A DNA stretch of 64,000 nucleotides from Clarkia xantiana subsp. parviflora (taxonomy: Eukaryota; Streptophyta; Magnoliopsida; Myrtales; Onagraceae), in assembly GCA_036873135.1 (NCBI GenBank), contig JAPTYO010000003.1, forward strand, positions 30,942,763 to 31,006,762, read 5' to 3'. How positions within the stretch are numbered: position 1 is the first letter of the stretch; every line of letters begins with the position of its first letter. The notes beneath the pieces were generated by a model. That model ran no database searches, was not told the origin of the DNA, and was given only the letters and a program-made list of their open reading frames with translations. This document shows positions 34,701-47,413 of this stretch, in pieces. The position numbers were made by a program, and so were the translations under genes.

Positions 34701-36958
34701 GGTAAACTGTATAGTGTTTGATAAGACGGGAACTCTCACGGTCGGGAAGCCGGTGGTGGTCGAGACTCGATTGTTGAAGAACATGGCGCTGCGTGACTTC
34801 TTCGAACTCGTTGCAGCAACTGAGGTAACAGTTTAGGGTCAATTACCAAATTGCATAACTGAAAAACTGTCTAGGCATAGTGTTTGCAAATTTGCTTAAA
34901 TTTAGTTTGTTACTTGTCAAAAGAAAGATACAGAATGTTTTTAGGGTTAAGAATCTAAAAACAGTCCCAATTACAGGTCAAGTTGCTAATCGATGTCTTA
35001 GATTTAAAATGTTGATATCCGTGTCCCAAATATCAGATTGGTGTTTTAAGCAATAAAAACATGTCGTTTTCCACTTTTCGGAAGCATTGGATTTTTTGCT
35101 CGTGGTATAAACTTATTTGATGCTTAAAAACATATTTTTGTTTCATCATCTTAAGAGAAAAAAGTGGAAACCAATCTGATAGAAATATGAGACAACGATT
35201 AGCAATATGACCTATAGTTGGGACTGTTTTTAGGCTCTTAACCCATGTTTTTAATGACATTACAATTTGTTTAAAGTTCAGTATGCAGTTTGGTTCTTAT
35301 AAACAATCTTAATCCTGAACTCGTATGATGATGATACCATGTTTGAAGGTAAATAGCGAGCATCCATTAGCAAAAGCAATCGTGGAGCACGCGAATAAGT
35401 TCAAAGACGATAAGGAAAGTCCCTCATGGCCCGAAGCAAGAGATTTCATCTCTATCACCGGCCACGGGGTGAAGGCCATTGTCTGCAACAAGGAAATCAT
35501 TGTCGGGAACAAGTCTTTGATGTTCGATCACAACATTGCTGTCTCGCTTCACGCTGAAGAAATCCTTGCAGAGATCGAAGGTTCTGCACAGACCGGAATC
35601 CTCGTGTCGATTGACCGGCAGCTAACCGGAGTTGTGGCAATATCCGACCCGTTAAAGCCGGGTGCTCAAGAAGTGGTTTCGATGCTCAAGTCCATGAAAG
35701 TGACAAGCATCGTCGTGACGGGTGACAATTGGGGTACTGCAAATTCGATCGCGGCACAAGTCGGTATTGAAACCGTTGTAGCGGAAGCTAAACCTGAGCA
35801 GAAAGCCGAGAAAGTGAAAGAACTTCAGGTGAGATCTGCTTTTGTTTGTTTCTTAGGGCACAAGTCATCTAAACTTCCCTCATTTCATTTTTGGCTTAAA
35901 ATGGTTTTTTATTACAGCATGTTTGACTAAAATTTCTTTTGATTTGGCGACTTTTCGATGCAATACGTTTCAATAAGTATACATTTGGTACATATGTTGG
36001 TTGACCGTTAGTTTTGATCATTAAGTAGCACGTGTCTTACACGTGACTTAACCTCTAATTTTCATTTTATTCAATTTAGTCCCAAAATTTATATTCCTAA
36101 TATTTGTTACAAATTACTCTCATAAACAATTTCAATCAGATTCTCGGTCCAAATTGACCTAGTTAGTATTCGATCCATGGTTGGGTTTGATCTATAGCTA
36201 GGTCAGACCTAGCCATGTGTCGGACCCTAACTAGGTCAATTTGGACCTAGGTTCCGATTGAAGTTGTTTAGACACTAATTTCTAAAAAAAATTAAGGATA
36301 TCAACTGAAAAAAAAAAAAAAAAAAAAATTAGAGGGCAAGTCACGTGCCACTTAACGGTCAACTAACGGATGCAACAAAAGTATACAAATTGCAAACTTA
36401 TTGCACTATAAGTCTACGCAGAAAATATGTAACAAAAATCAATTTTGATTAAACGTTTGTACCAAAAGATCCTTAACACTTTTATTTTTCTTGTTTGGCA
36501 AGAAACGAATGACAACAACAACAAAAATTGATTTTTTTCCCCAGAGTTTGGGCTACACGGTGGCAATGGTGGGCGATGGCATCAACGATTCGCCTGCTCT
36601 CGTGGCTGCAGACGTAGGCATGGCGATCGGTGCGGGCACAGACATAGCCATCGAGGCAGCGGACATCGTTTTAATGAAAAGCAACCTCGAAGATGTAATA
36701 ACGGCCATCGATTTGTCTCGGAAAACATTTTGGCGGATCCGGCTGAACTATGTTTGGGCATTGGGGTACAACCTCCTCGGAATCCCGCTGGCTGCCGGAG
36801 CACTCTTTCCGTTGACCGGATTCCGGTTGCCTCCTTGGATTGCCGGAGCTGCAATGGCGGCCTCTTCTGTAAGTGTGGTTTGTTGCTCTCTATTGTTGAG
36901 GAACTACAAGAGGCCTAAGGAATTGGATGCGTTGATACGTGAGATCATGATCGCCTGA
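31772..36958 (+). CDS. HMA5: Copper-transporting P1B-type ATPase, HMA5-like, 983 aa
   Basis: Six exons: 31772-32059, 32391-33782, 34359-34613, 34702-34824, 35349-35828 and 36545-36958; all in phase 0 with GT-AG junctions. Two N-terminal heavy-metal domains carry GMSCAAC (54-60) and GMTCTSC (132-138). The pump core shows membrane helices before the actuator TGE (491-493), the ion-binding CPC (608-610) in [13 protein letters not shown], the phosphorylated Asp652 in DKTGT, the P1B signature SEHPLA (689-694), and GDGIND (856-861). Late helices carry NYVWALGYN and MAASS, typical of Cu(I) pumps. HMA5 exports or compartmentalises copper in roots and xylem and receives copper from ATX1-type chaperones. 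The length matches the family (about 1000 aa). HMA5 rather than RAN1/HMA7 is inferred from the N-terminus [10 protein letters not shown] and overall resemblance. Intron 5 contains a palindromic MITE. Confidence 0.92.
35935..36480. mobile_element. Palindromic MITE in intron 5 of the HMA5-like gene
   Basis: The left arm (AAGTATACATTTGGTACATA, GTTGACCGTTAG, AAGTAGCACGTGTC) is the imperfect reverse complement of the right arm (GTGCCACTTAACGGTCAACT, AAAAGTATACAAATTGC), around a central CTAGGTC-rich palindrome. Related text occurs near 14112, 53265 and 63339. Confidence 0.6.
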
Positions 36959-38926
36959 TGAAGTAGTAGTTTAGTTGGTTAGAACAAGACTTGTAAATAT
37001 TCACTCAAACATTTCCTAGTACTTAAACATTTGTTTTTTCTTTTTATAATATATAAGATTGTTTTTTTGGTACGGGTCGGCCTCTTAACTGTACCAGGTT
37101 GTTGATGGGGTTACGTTAACGATGCCAATACGTGTGTTGGTTGCTCGCTAAGTCTGGTCAGAAAAAATCTAAACAGTGAGCAGGAGAGCTCGAACATTAC
37201 GTATTGGATGTGATAGAATCGTCACTACTAGCCCCTTTTTTTTTGCCAAAAAAAATATAAAATTATTTTTACAATTTCGGTTTGGAAACCTTAATGTTAA
37301 AGATTTCTTAAGGAGGCATTTTAGCAGGATTTAAACCTGATTCGCTATTGGGAATGCAATTCATTTTACTAGTTTGTCCAATCAACAACTACTTACTTAA
37401 CTATTAACATTTGTTTATTAAATATCTCATATTTATTACTTTTACAAATTTATATTTTGTTTGTGTTTAGTAAGTTTAACGCAGTACTTTGCCAAAAAAA
37501 AAAGTTTAACGCAGTACGAGGGGTTAAAATTCTTAACGGCTCTTCGAGTGAAGTGGAGTCCAAAACGTAAGCGCTTACGTGACGGTTCGACATCTACTTT
37601 ACTATTTCGAGCAACTCTGGTCTGACGGTGTATCACCGTCACCGTTTGAGCGTGGACCCTACCTTCCTGGAAAAACAGCACACATGTTCTTCCGTTCCGG
37701 CCAAGAAAAAAAGAGCCGCACCTATGAGTGACATTGGACTGGCTAGAGTAGAGACTTGGACTTATTTCATTTTGAATTGGAACCAACTACCTACACACAA
37801 AAAAAGTTCTTTTGGTGGTATCAATTTTTATAACAATCAAAGTAAGAATCGTGAGCCACTTTATTTGATTCCGATGCCATAATTTTAATTTTGTTCTGTC
37901 TAATTTCATATCAGATTACTGAATTCACATTTTTTATATTTTTAGTTATATAAATATTATATGCTTTTTAAATTTACAATTTTTACCTCTTTTTTTTACT
38001 TTTGTTATGTGATGATATGGGGTCATAAATTTTGTTCATTTGGGCAAAAACTAAACTAGGACAAACAATCAATATAAAACAAAATTAGGAGTATAAATTT
38101 GTAAGATTTTAAGGATCAAGTCTTAGAAAAATTATCATTTTTAAGGCTAAAATTACTCATTATGAAAAAAAATTGAGAGAGTAGATTGCTCCATCGTTTT
38201 TTCTACGTAACTCCATATATGATGTTTTCATCACTTTAATAAAACTACACGAAATCTATAATAAATAATAACAGATTGAACAAGATAACTAATAAATTTG
38301 ATGATTATTTAAAAGACGAACCATTTAAACAAACCGTGTGCATAGGGCAGGTGCATAATTACTATTTTTTATACATGAATTTTTACTATTTTAATAATTA
38401 AGCTAAGTTTAATTTGATTCATAGTTTTAACTTTTTATTATTAATAAATTAATATCGCCTAAAGTACTAAATTAAGGACAAGTTAAATATAACATACGTG
38501 TATTAGCACGTCTAGCTTTTAGCTATCTCAAGGAATAAGTACCTAAATAAAATAAGTTGGCCATGGAATGGAACTCTTGGGAAGCTACTTAATTACATCG
38601 GAATCGTTGGCCGTTCTTTTCATGACAGTTAATTTAGGTGCGTGGTGGAAGACATCACACAATCTAATACGACATAACTCTTTTAACTTTTTTTTAAAAA
38701 AAATATTTATATATATAGCGCTTTAATTTTTTTAGAAAATTACCTTTTTTACCTCAACTATATTGACTATAGTAATTTTAACATTTTTTTAAAAAAACTT
38801 TTAGACGTCCTAACCAATGTTTTAAAAAATCGAATAGGATATTGAACCGATAAGTGGCCAGTTCTCGACTAGATCGATAGAATCCGGTTCGATTGATTTA
38901 AGTAAAAATATAGGCACAGTCTAAAA
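36959..38926. other. Intergenic region between HMA5-like gene and Copia element
   Basis: HMA5 3' flank followed by AT-rich sequence. At about 38815-38895 an AACCGATAAG ... ATCCGGTTCGATTGA stretch resembles ends of the ACCGG-rich hAT family. No gene was recognised. Confidence 0.5.
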
Positions 38927-39173
38927 TGATAGCTTGTGAAACCGAGAGAGAAAAGAGAGGGAAAAATATCTTCATTGATTCAATGTTAGTTAGGACAGTT
39001 GTGTACAAGACTATTTATAGTAAGCACTAAGACTAACTTACTAAAGCATCACTAGTATACCAGACTGCATCAGTAAAGCATTAGTGAGGCATCAATGAAG
39101 CATCAGTGGCGCACTATGTAATACATCATGCCTAGCACCACCGATGCACTATGTAATACATCATAATACATCA
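38927..39173 (-). repeat. 3' LTR of the 38.9-44.1 kb Copia element
   Basis: A 247-bp repeat, about 96% identical (about 10 differences) to 43824-44070. It reads TGATAG on the plus strand and ends AATACATCA. A purine-rich tract lies just inside it on the minus strand. Confidence 0.9.
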
Positions 39174-40775
39174 GTCTAATATTCTCCCATCATTTTCGCT
39201 GTCTTCTTCATCATAATCATCTGCGCCTTCTCTTCTGTCTATATCATGGAAGATATCCACAACCCCATAATGCCTAAGTAAAGCCTCATGTTGCATTCGA
39301 CCAAGTGCCTTAGTAAGCAAGTCAGCTACTTGATCTTTAGAGGCAATATGAAAAGCAATTACAGTACCATCTTGAACATAGTCTCTAATGAAATGGCAAT
39401 CCAACTTAACATGCTTCGTTCTCTCGTGAAAAACTGGATTTTGTGCCATTCGAATTGCAGAATCACTTTCTGAGTATATTGGTACTGGACCTGTAATTGG
39501 AATTCCCAACTCCATGAATAATCTTCGAAGCCAAATAACCTCAGCTGTAGCCTCTCTCAAACTTCGATACTTTGCTTCAGCACTAGAAAGGGAAACTGTG
39601 TCCTGCTTTTTAATTTTCCAAGCCACCATAGCATGTCCAACCTTTACACAGTATGCAAATAAAGATCTCATATTGTATGGACAAGAGGCCCAGTCTGAAT
39701 CACAAAAGACAGTAAGCTTGAGATCATTTGATGCAGGATAAAATAACCCCTGGTCTGGAGTGCCTTTGATATACTTTATTACCCTCATTGCAACATCAAA
39801 GTGTGACCTCTTAGGATTGTGTACAAACTGGCTTAATCTCTGTATAGAGAAAGAAATGTCAGGTCTTGTCATGGTTAGGTAAAGCAGCTTGCCCACCAAC
39901 CTTCTGTAAAGAGTGATATCATCAAACAAAGCATCGTCATTGTTCTTTCCAGCTCCTTTGTCATATTCATGTGTTGTGAGCTTGATATTGAACTCCATAG
40001 GTGTTGGCATTGGCTTAGCAGCACCTAACCTTGCCTCAACAATTAACTCTACAACATACTTCCTCTGTGTAATGACCAATCCAGCTTTAGACCTAGCCAC
40101 TTCTAGCCCCAGAAAATATCTTAGTGGTCCTAAATCCTTAAGCTTGAAATGTTGTTGCATTATTTTCTTCAATTGACTCACAAGTAACTCACTTGAACCT
40201 GTGATGAGTAGATTATCAACATAGATGAGAAGAAAAACAGCATGACCATCTTGCTTTTTGCTGAACAAAGAATAGTCTGATTTGCTTTGGCAATAATCAT
40301 TCTTCAAAAGAGTATGAGTGAGCTTGATGTTCCATTGTCTCGAAGCTTGCTTGAGTCCATAAAGAGATTTGAGAAGCCTGCATACTTTCTTACCCCCCAA
40401 ATCTGAAGAAGAAGTATGATCAACAATAACTCCTTGTGGTATATCCATATACATGTCCTCTTCACATAAATTTCCTTGAAGAAAAGCGTTATTGACATCC
40501 ATGTGATGGATCTCCCAACTCTTTGCAGCAGCTAGAGCAAGCATAACTCTTACAGTAGTAATCTTCACCACAAGTGAAAAAGTCTCTTGATAATTTGTCC
40601 CTTCTATCTGTGTGTATCCCTTAGCCACTAGAAGTTCTTTGTACCTCTCTAATGATCCATATGACTTGTACTTGAGCTTGAAAACCCATTTGCAACCTAT
40701 TGATGCCTTATCGGGTGGGAGGTCAACAATTTTCCAGCTATTGTTATCCTGCAAAGCCCCAATCTCTTCTTTCAT
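39171..40775 (-). pseudogene. Copia reverse transcriptase and RNase H region
   Basis: A 534-codon open stretch with the Copia RT start (NNSWKIVDLP, GCKWVFKLKY), the palm region (HMDVNNAFLQG) and the RNase H tail (SLSSAEAKY, NPVFHERTKH). The catalytic motif reads YVDN where Copia elements have YVDD, so the second Asp is changed and polymerase activity is doubtful. It is joined upstream to other pol segments only across interruptions. Confidence 0.85.
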
Positions 40776-40805
40776 GGCAAGAACCCAATTTGGATCCTTT
40801 GCAGC

Positions 40806-42458
40806 TTATCTATAAGTTGTAGGCTCTTTGATTCGATCTGAAGAAACCAGGTAACATCGAAAAAATGGAGACGTGTTCACATAACTCAGATACTTCTCTA
40901 TGCCAAAAGTAGCATTTGATTGAACTTGAGAAGTAACATAGTCCCCTAGATAAACTGGAGGTCTTCTTTCCCTTGTGCTTCTCCTTGGAGCTGCATTACC
41001 AGCAGTAGATGGGATCTGAGGTAAATGAGGCTCAGTGTGAACATCCTCATGTAAAACAGGAGCATGAGAAGCAGGAGGATCATGATAAGCAGGAGCCACC
41101 TCTGGAGTATCAAATCCAGGATCCATATCAATAAAAATACCAGCATCATTAAGAGAGCATGTTGAAGACTCCCCAAGAATTGGTACTAGTTGAACTAAAT
41201 TTTCCTTCTTCAAGGAGAAAGGAAAATATCCTCATGGAATGTGACATCTCTGCTAACTGTAATAGAAGAATCAAAAAGACTCATCAAGATATAACCTTTC
41301 TGAGATGTAGAATAGCCCATGTGAACTGCTGGAGTTGATCCTGGAGAGAACTTGTCAAGATTACGAAGTTTAGTCCCAAAACATAGACACCCCAACACCC
41401 TAAGGTGAGATATAGCAAGGTTTTACCAAATAGCAGCTCAGAAGGTGACTTATTTCGAAGCACAACACTTGGAAGCAGATTAATGACATAACACGCAGCT
41501 AATACACAATAACCCCAATGCTTCATAGGAATAGAAGTCTGAATCCTAAAAGCTCTAGCTACATTAAGAATATGTATGTGCTTCCTCTCCACACGTCCAT
41601 TATGTTGTGGTGTGTGTGAACAACTAGTCTGATGTACAACACCCAACTCTTGAAACAAAGATCTGCAAATGGAATTGACAAACTCTCCCCCATTATCACT
41701 CCTCATCTTCTTCACAGATGCTCCAAACTGAGTCTTCACCATTTTGATGAAATGTCTAATATGTAAGACAGTTTCACTTTAGCATTTCATGAGGAAAACC
41801 CAAGTACTCCTAGAGTAATCATCAACAATAGTAAGAAACTATTGAAATCTTTTTATTGTTGGTATGCGATAGGGTCCCCACAAATCCAAATGTAGCAAAT
41901 CAAATGGATTCAGAGCATGAGAATCACTTAATGGAAATGAAAGTCTAGTTTGTTTTGCTAATGAGCAGACAGTACAACTCTTAACAACAGCTGAATCTTT
42001 CACACTCAAACTAGACAAGTGAACTAATTGACCAGAAGATAGATGACCTAATCTTCTATGCGAAAGAAGATGATCCATTCTTTTTATTGAAGCAGCAGAA
42101 ACATTCTCAATCACAGGGGCTTGGAAGACATATAGACCTCTAACATGGGTACCAATCTTCATACTCTTCCCATCTGAGAGGCCCTGAAGTAACACAACAT
42201 CAGGAGTAAAAAACATATTGCAGTTCAATGTGCATGGAGCTTTGAAACTGATATCAAATTAAACTTGAAGTCTGGCATAAGAAAGACACCAGTCAAACAC
42301 TTATCAGGAGCTAACAAACAAGTGCCAATGTGTGTAACCTTACACATCTGTCCATTAGGCAAATGAACATATTGAAATGAACTGCTGTTGACCTTCAAAT
42401 CAAACAACCAATCAGCTCGATGTGAAATATGGTTAGTAGCTCCAGAATCCACAATTCA
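40806..42458 (-). pseudogene. Copia protease and integrase region, interrupted
   Basis: The protease motif DSGATNH starts at about 42450 and is preceded by an in-frame TGA (42456-42458). The GAG-pre-integrase/HHCC region (HRRLGHLS, CTVCSLAKQ) lies at 41839-42228 and ends at TAG 41839-41841. A further TAA lies at 41779-41781. The integrase core (MRSDNGGEF) is at 41284-41742, and the frame changes around 41290-41400. It is therefore broken in several places. Confidence 0.8.
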
Positions 42459-42770
42459 AGTCATATGAGAAGAAGGTGATTGAAGACCTGCCATATGAGC
42501 TTGTATATCACCTCCACCCTACCCCAGCATGTGAATCCTTCACTGAAGCAGAACCCCAGCAACATGAAGTGGTCCAGAAGCAGCAACTACATGTATCTGA
42601 CCATCAGAAGCAGCAACATGCATAACATCAGGAGGATCATTTTCAAAAGCTCCATCTGTCTCAAAAACTCCATTGGCAGCCGCCCATTTCCTCTTCATAT
42701 GTTCAGGAGGACCATTCTTGACCCAGCAAGTATCTATCTTATGACCCCTCCTACCACAATACGTGCATAG

Positions 42771-43643
42771 CTACCCAGACTTATCAACCTTAGGACGAAA
42801 ATTTGCAGATGATGATCCAGTGTTACCAGTATTGAAACCAGTGTTACCAGTATTGAAACCACTAGAACTTCCCCCATATCTCTGAAACTTGCCTTGACTG
42901 GAACCTGCATTAGACCTTGCAAGGTACAGTGCAATGGAACTCTCATTGAATCCATCTGCAATTGACCTCTGGCTCTCTTCTTGTAAGAGCACTGAAAAGG
43001 CCACACTAAGACTAGGCAATAGTTGACGCATCAAGAGATTACTCCTCACATTACCATAAGTCTCATTTAGACCAAGCAAAAACGAAATCATTTTCTGCTT
43101 TTCCTTATTAGCATTAACCATAGCAGTATCAGCATCACATTCAAGCACCAATTCATCAGTCGCAGCTAAGGCGTCCCATAATTGCTTCATTCTAGCGAAG
43201 AATTCTGTTATAGAAAGAGTACCTTGAGAAGTACGATATATTTCCCGCGTCAATTGAAAGATCTGAGTTCCGTCGACTTTATCGAACATTTCGCGTAAAT
43301 CACTCAAGATCGACTGCGCGGTAGAATTATACACCAATCCACTGACTAAATCCTTAGAGACAGTGTTCCGCAGCCAGGCCTTGATGATGGCATTCGCCCT
43401 GTCCCACCTGACTCTCTACGCAATAGGTACTGAATCTCGAGAGCAAGATACATCGATGAAGCACATCTTATTCTTGACGAGAAGAGCTTCCTTGATCGAC
43501 GTACTCCATACATGATAATTCGACAATCCGATCAGCTGAAATGGAATCAACATAGTTCCAGTAGTGTCAGCCGGATGCAAGTAGAATGGATCATCAGCTC
43601 CATTCAGTGTCGTAGCAGCTCCAATTTCCCCCATCGCAATCAA
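42771..43643 (-). pseudogene. Copia gag region, interrupted
   Basis: The gag N-terminus (FYLHPADTTGTMLI, LSNYHVWSTSI) lies at 43416-43643 and the UBN2-type domain at 42771-43337. The two are separated by a break. A TAG at 42771-42773 stops translation just before a CCHC zinc knuckle (CTYCGRRGHKIDTC). Short direct repeats near 42825-42860 encode a GFNTGNT repeat. Confidence 0.8.
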
Positions 43644-43823
43644 TCAAGCAGAAGGAATCACAAATCGCGAATCACGAATCACAAATCAGTAATTAAAATC
43701 GAAATCGAAGAATCGAAATCGAAGCAAGACGGAAAACGAAGCTCAATCAAGATCGAACAAAGCTCAATCAGAAAACAAAACCGTGAATCGATCAGTAGTA
43801 TAGAACCAGAGGCTCTGATACCA

Positions 43824-44070
43824 TAATATCTTGTGAAACCGAGAGAGAAAAGAGAGGGAAAAATATCTTCATTGATTCAAAGTTAGTTATGACAGTTGTG
43901 TACAAGACTATTTATAGTAAGCACTAAGACTAACTTACTAAAGCATCACTAGTATACTAGGCTGCATCAGTAAAGCATTAGTGAGACATCAGTGAAGCAT
44001 CAGTGGTGCACTATGTAATACATCATGCCTAGCACCACTGATGCACTATGTAATACATCATAATACATCA
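43824..44070 (-). repeat. 5' LTR of the 38.9-44.1 kb Copia element
   Basis: Partner of 38927-39173. The primer-binding site (minus TGGTATCAGAGCC, 43811-43823) lies directly inside it. Its left terminus reads TAATAT where the other copy reads TGATAG, a terminal mutation. Confidence 0.9.
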
Positions 44071-45509
44071 CTCCAATATAAAATACATGCAAGCCCATCC
44101 AATATTTTGTTATTATTTGAATTGGTGAATATGCAACGGCCCGATTTGATTGGATTTATTGTATATTCTACTATTTTACTAGAATTGGATCGTTTATATG
44201 ACCTATTCACAGACCGCCAACAAGGTACAGTTTTCAAAATACGTCTCTATTTGAAGTGCGCTTATCAGTGACATACGACTCCATTCACCTAGTTAATGAC
44301 TCGCTTTGTCAAGAACGCATGTTACACCTGATCACTTAGTATCATAAATCATGTATAGCACGAGCATGAGTCAGGACGAGTCCCCTATCTCACATTGAAC
44401 GATAAAAATCATATATCGATCATGACTCAATTGGTCGAGATAAATGGTTCTTCTTGACATGAGGTGGTTCTATACATGGTCTCTCAAACTATGTGATTAA
44501 TTCTAGCATGAGCTTGGCCCAATGCGAGCCTCGTACCTAGATTAATCGAGTCATGCATCATTGAATAATCAGACTTATGATAGTTGACATATAAAAGAAA
44601 AAATGTGGAGATACTAAAGAGTCAATTATTGATAGTTGAGGTATTAAAATGTAATATCTCAAAACAAATCACAGGTGTCCTAACCGCATTCAAGATGACA
44701 ACATTTGTAATATGATTGATCATCACCTTAAATAGTGACACTCACATCGAGTTCATTCATTCTATAAATGATACGGTATTCGTCATGACATTTTCCAACT
44801 TTCACGACACTAATGAATTTTAAATTTGAAACATCTAGTTAAATGATAAAATGCTGAATTGTCCTACCGTATATCATATTACATAAATTTTAACTTCCAC
44901 AAACCTAACTACTACTTCTTTACATTGTACTATATAATTATAATTTATAAATATTACATGCTAACAAACTAACAAGTAACAGAGACATATAAATTAGCAT
45001 AATATGCATGCATGTAAGCAAGTAAGCAACTCTTTTGTTTAATCGATAATGAGTTTTGAGTGCCTACAATTTGTTCGTGGTTTATATCCGTCTTATCGGT
45101 TAATTAATTTAACTGAGGTTAATTTAAGGCGGTGCTTCTGATAAAATTAATTAATTAGCCAAACATACTAAGAAATAAAAAAGAAAAGGAGAATTCGAAT
45201 TTTATTTATCGAAAATGATAATTTCAAAACTTAGTATGCCACTCTCAGAAATCGGAATATGTTTTACCCATTTTCGGAATTCCTATTATTCCTCTTTATT
45301 TATTTATAGATAAAAACTTTTTTTTTTTTTATAGAAATAATACGAAATCAACATTCTGAGACAAAAAAAAAAAGACTGTATGAGAATACCCAAAAGGGGA
45401 AATGATTTAGATTACAAATGTTGGAAATGATTATGATTGCAAGGGCTTATACATTTGCCCTAAAACTTTGTAATAATTACACCTCTTGTCATTAAGACAC
45501 AGTCGACGC
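44071..45509. other. Intergenic sequence
   Basis: Mixed AT-rich sequence with no gene or repeat structure recognised. Confidence 0.5.
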
Positions 45510-45517
45510 CTTTTAAG

Positions 45518-46337
45518 CAATGTTATCAGAACCGGACCGGACGTCGAACCGGCAAGGGTGCCGATTCCCGGTTCACCGGTCAGACCGCCGGTCCGACCCG
45601 ATTCGGTTGCTGATCTACATAATACAAAATAAATGATATAATTATAAATAATTCAGCCCAATAATAGAAGTACTAATCCAGCCCATATAAAAAACCCTAA
45701 ATTCCACTAACTAATTCAGTCAGCCCCCACTTCCACCCACACCCACTCCTAGCGCCGTTTCTTTTCTTCCCTCCCACTTCACATCATGTCCTTCCCTCTG
45801 TTAATCCCTCCATCTCCTCATGGCTATCACCTCTCGAGCCGACCTCGCCGGAGCCGACCTCGTTTGTTCTTTCTCATCCCTACCTCGCTGGAGCCGTCGC
45901 AGCTTTAGTATGTCTCTCGCGCGAAGGAGAAGTTCTGGACCAGCTTCGCTAAGCAGCGACCATGGAAGCAGACGTCCGACGTCCACTCAATTAGACTCCC
46001 GTCGAGCTTCTCCGACGCTTTCAAGAGGATTTAGACTAACCTAAGCTTCTTCTGCCATTGTTGTCCTCTTAATCATCTTCTTCTGGCTCCTCTGGCACCC
46101 ATCTCTCTCAAGTCTCACCCCACCCGTGACCGATTTTGAGATTTTTTTTTTTTTAGTCCGAACAGGCGAACCGGCGGGCCGTCCGCTTCGTTAAAAACCG
46201 GACGGTTCGTCAAAAAACCGGCTATCGAACCGGGTTCACTTACATCCTCCGGATTTATTCGAACCGGACCGTTGGAGGTACCGGTTCCGGTTCGAACCCG
46301 GTCGGACCACCGGTCCGGTCCGGTTCTGATAACACTG
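45518..46337. mobile_element. Non-autonomous hAT element with internal gene-like segment
   Basis: The termini CAATGTTATCAG and CTGATAACACTG are inverted repeats (one mismatch) extended by GAACCGGACCGG motifs. The 8-bp flanks CTTTTAAG (45510-45517) and GTTTTAAG (46338-46345) match except at one base. The middle, about 45700-46140, is C/T-rich and unlike the ends. It contains open stretches on both strands, suggesting a captured fragment, but no protein family was recognised. Confidence 0.75.
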
Positions 46338-46906
46338 GTTTTAAGAAGGTCAATCTCCGAATATTTTGGAGCTTCTATTTCGAATTGTGTATAATTTTGT
46401 TAACTTAACTTTTTCCTCCAAAAACAAAGAAGAAATATCAAGAAAGTGGAGAGAAAAATGTGAAGTTTGGAACATTCACAATAAATTAAAAATTAATTAG
46501 GAATTGCAACCTTATTGCTAGTTGCCACGCATGGTTTGTTCCTTCATTCTACCTCCCTACTTTTAAGCTTTCAAGATTTAAGATCAATTAATCTTATAAT
46601 CTTTATTAGATATAAATAATAATTTGTATTAACAGCTAGAAATTTAATAATTTATCTGAATATCTCCTTGTCTAGTTGCTATATATTTATTATTATATAC
46701 ATATATATATAAATATAATAATAAAGTTGTTTTTGCATTTTCATATATATATCTAATCGTTACTTGTTGGACGGATGTTTGGCCTTGATTTTACTCTACC
46801 TGTTTTTAAGCAAATCAAGATTAAAGATTAATTATCACTATCATTATTTCCCTCGGGTGTAGTAGTATATTACTCTTGATATGCTGGTTCAATACCTAAA
46901 ATAATT

Positions 46907-47404
46907 GGGAAAAGTATGTAAAACAAGCAACATGTTTGAAAAAGATGGTTTTACGGACCAATATGTTTTAAAATGTACAATATGTTTGAAAAAGATTGTT
47001 TTATGGACAAATATGTTTTAAAATGTACAACAAGCTTACAAAATATGGTAAAATTGACATAATGACCACTTGTTGTCAATAGTCTCGTTAAGTGAACATG
47101 TGCGGATCACGTTTTTTTTTTAAATAATTATTATTTACATCCATCCATTAATAATTATTGTTATGTATAAATTAATTATTATTATTATTATTTTCTAAAA
47201 ACGTGACCCCACGTGTCTACTTAACGGGACAATTGATAACAAGTGGGCGGAATGACATTTTACCATATTTTGTAAACATATTTTACATTTTAAAACATAT
47301 TGGTCCATAAAGCCATCTTTTTCAAACATGTTATATATTTTAAAACATATCGGTCCATAAAACCATTTTTTTCAAACATGTTGCATGTTTTACATACTTT
47401 TCCC
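46907..47404. mobile_element. Mutator-type foldback MITE, 498 bp
   Basis: It is flanked on both sides by the perfect 9-bp duplication AAAATAATT (46898-46906 and 47405-47413). Ends GGGAAAAGTATGTAAAAC and GTTTTACATACTTTTCCC are inverted repeats, and the arms continue for about 200 bp, including repeated TTTGAAAAAGATGGTTTTA motifs. Confidence 0.9.
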
Positions 47405-47413
47405 AAAATAATT

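Larger units (their letters stand above)
38927..44070 (-). mobile_element. Copia LTR retrotransposon, recent but coding-defective
   Basis: Paired 247-bp LTRs and a perfect TGGTATCAGAGCC primer-binding site next to the right LTR give minus orientation. Inside, on the minus strand, lie gag (42771-43643), a CCHC zinc knuckle, protease (DSGATNH), integrase with its GAG-pre-integrase region, and reverse transcriptase/RNase H (39171-40775), the normal Copia order. About 10 differences between LTRs suggest a fairly recent insertion. Several stops and at least one frame change make it non-autonomous. The expected 5-bp target duplication was not found (flanks TAAAA and CTCCA). Confidence 0.92.

Noticed and set aside
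38922..44075. 5-bp target duplication for the Copia element
   Set aside because: The flanks TAAAA and CTCCA do not match. The element may have recombined or its ends may have mutated.
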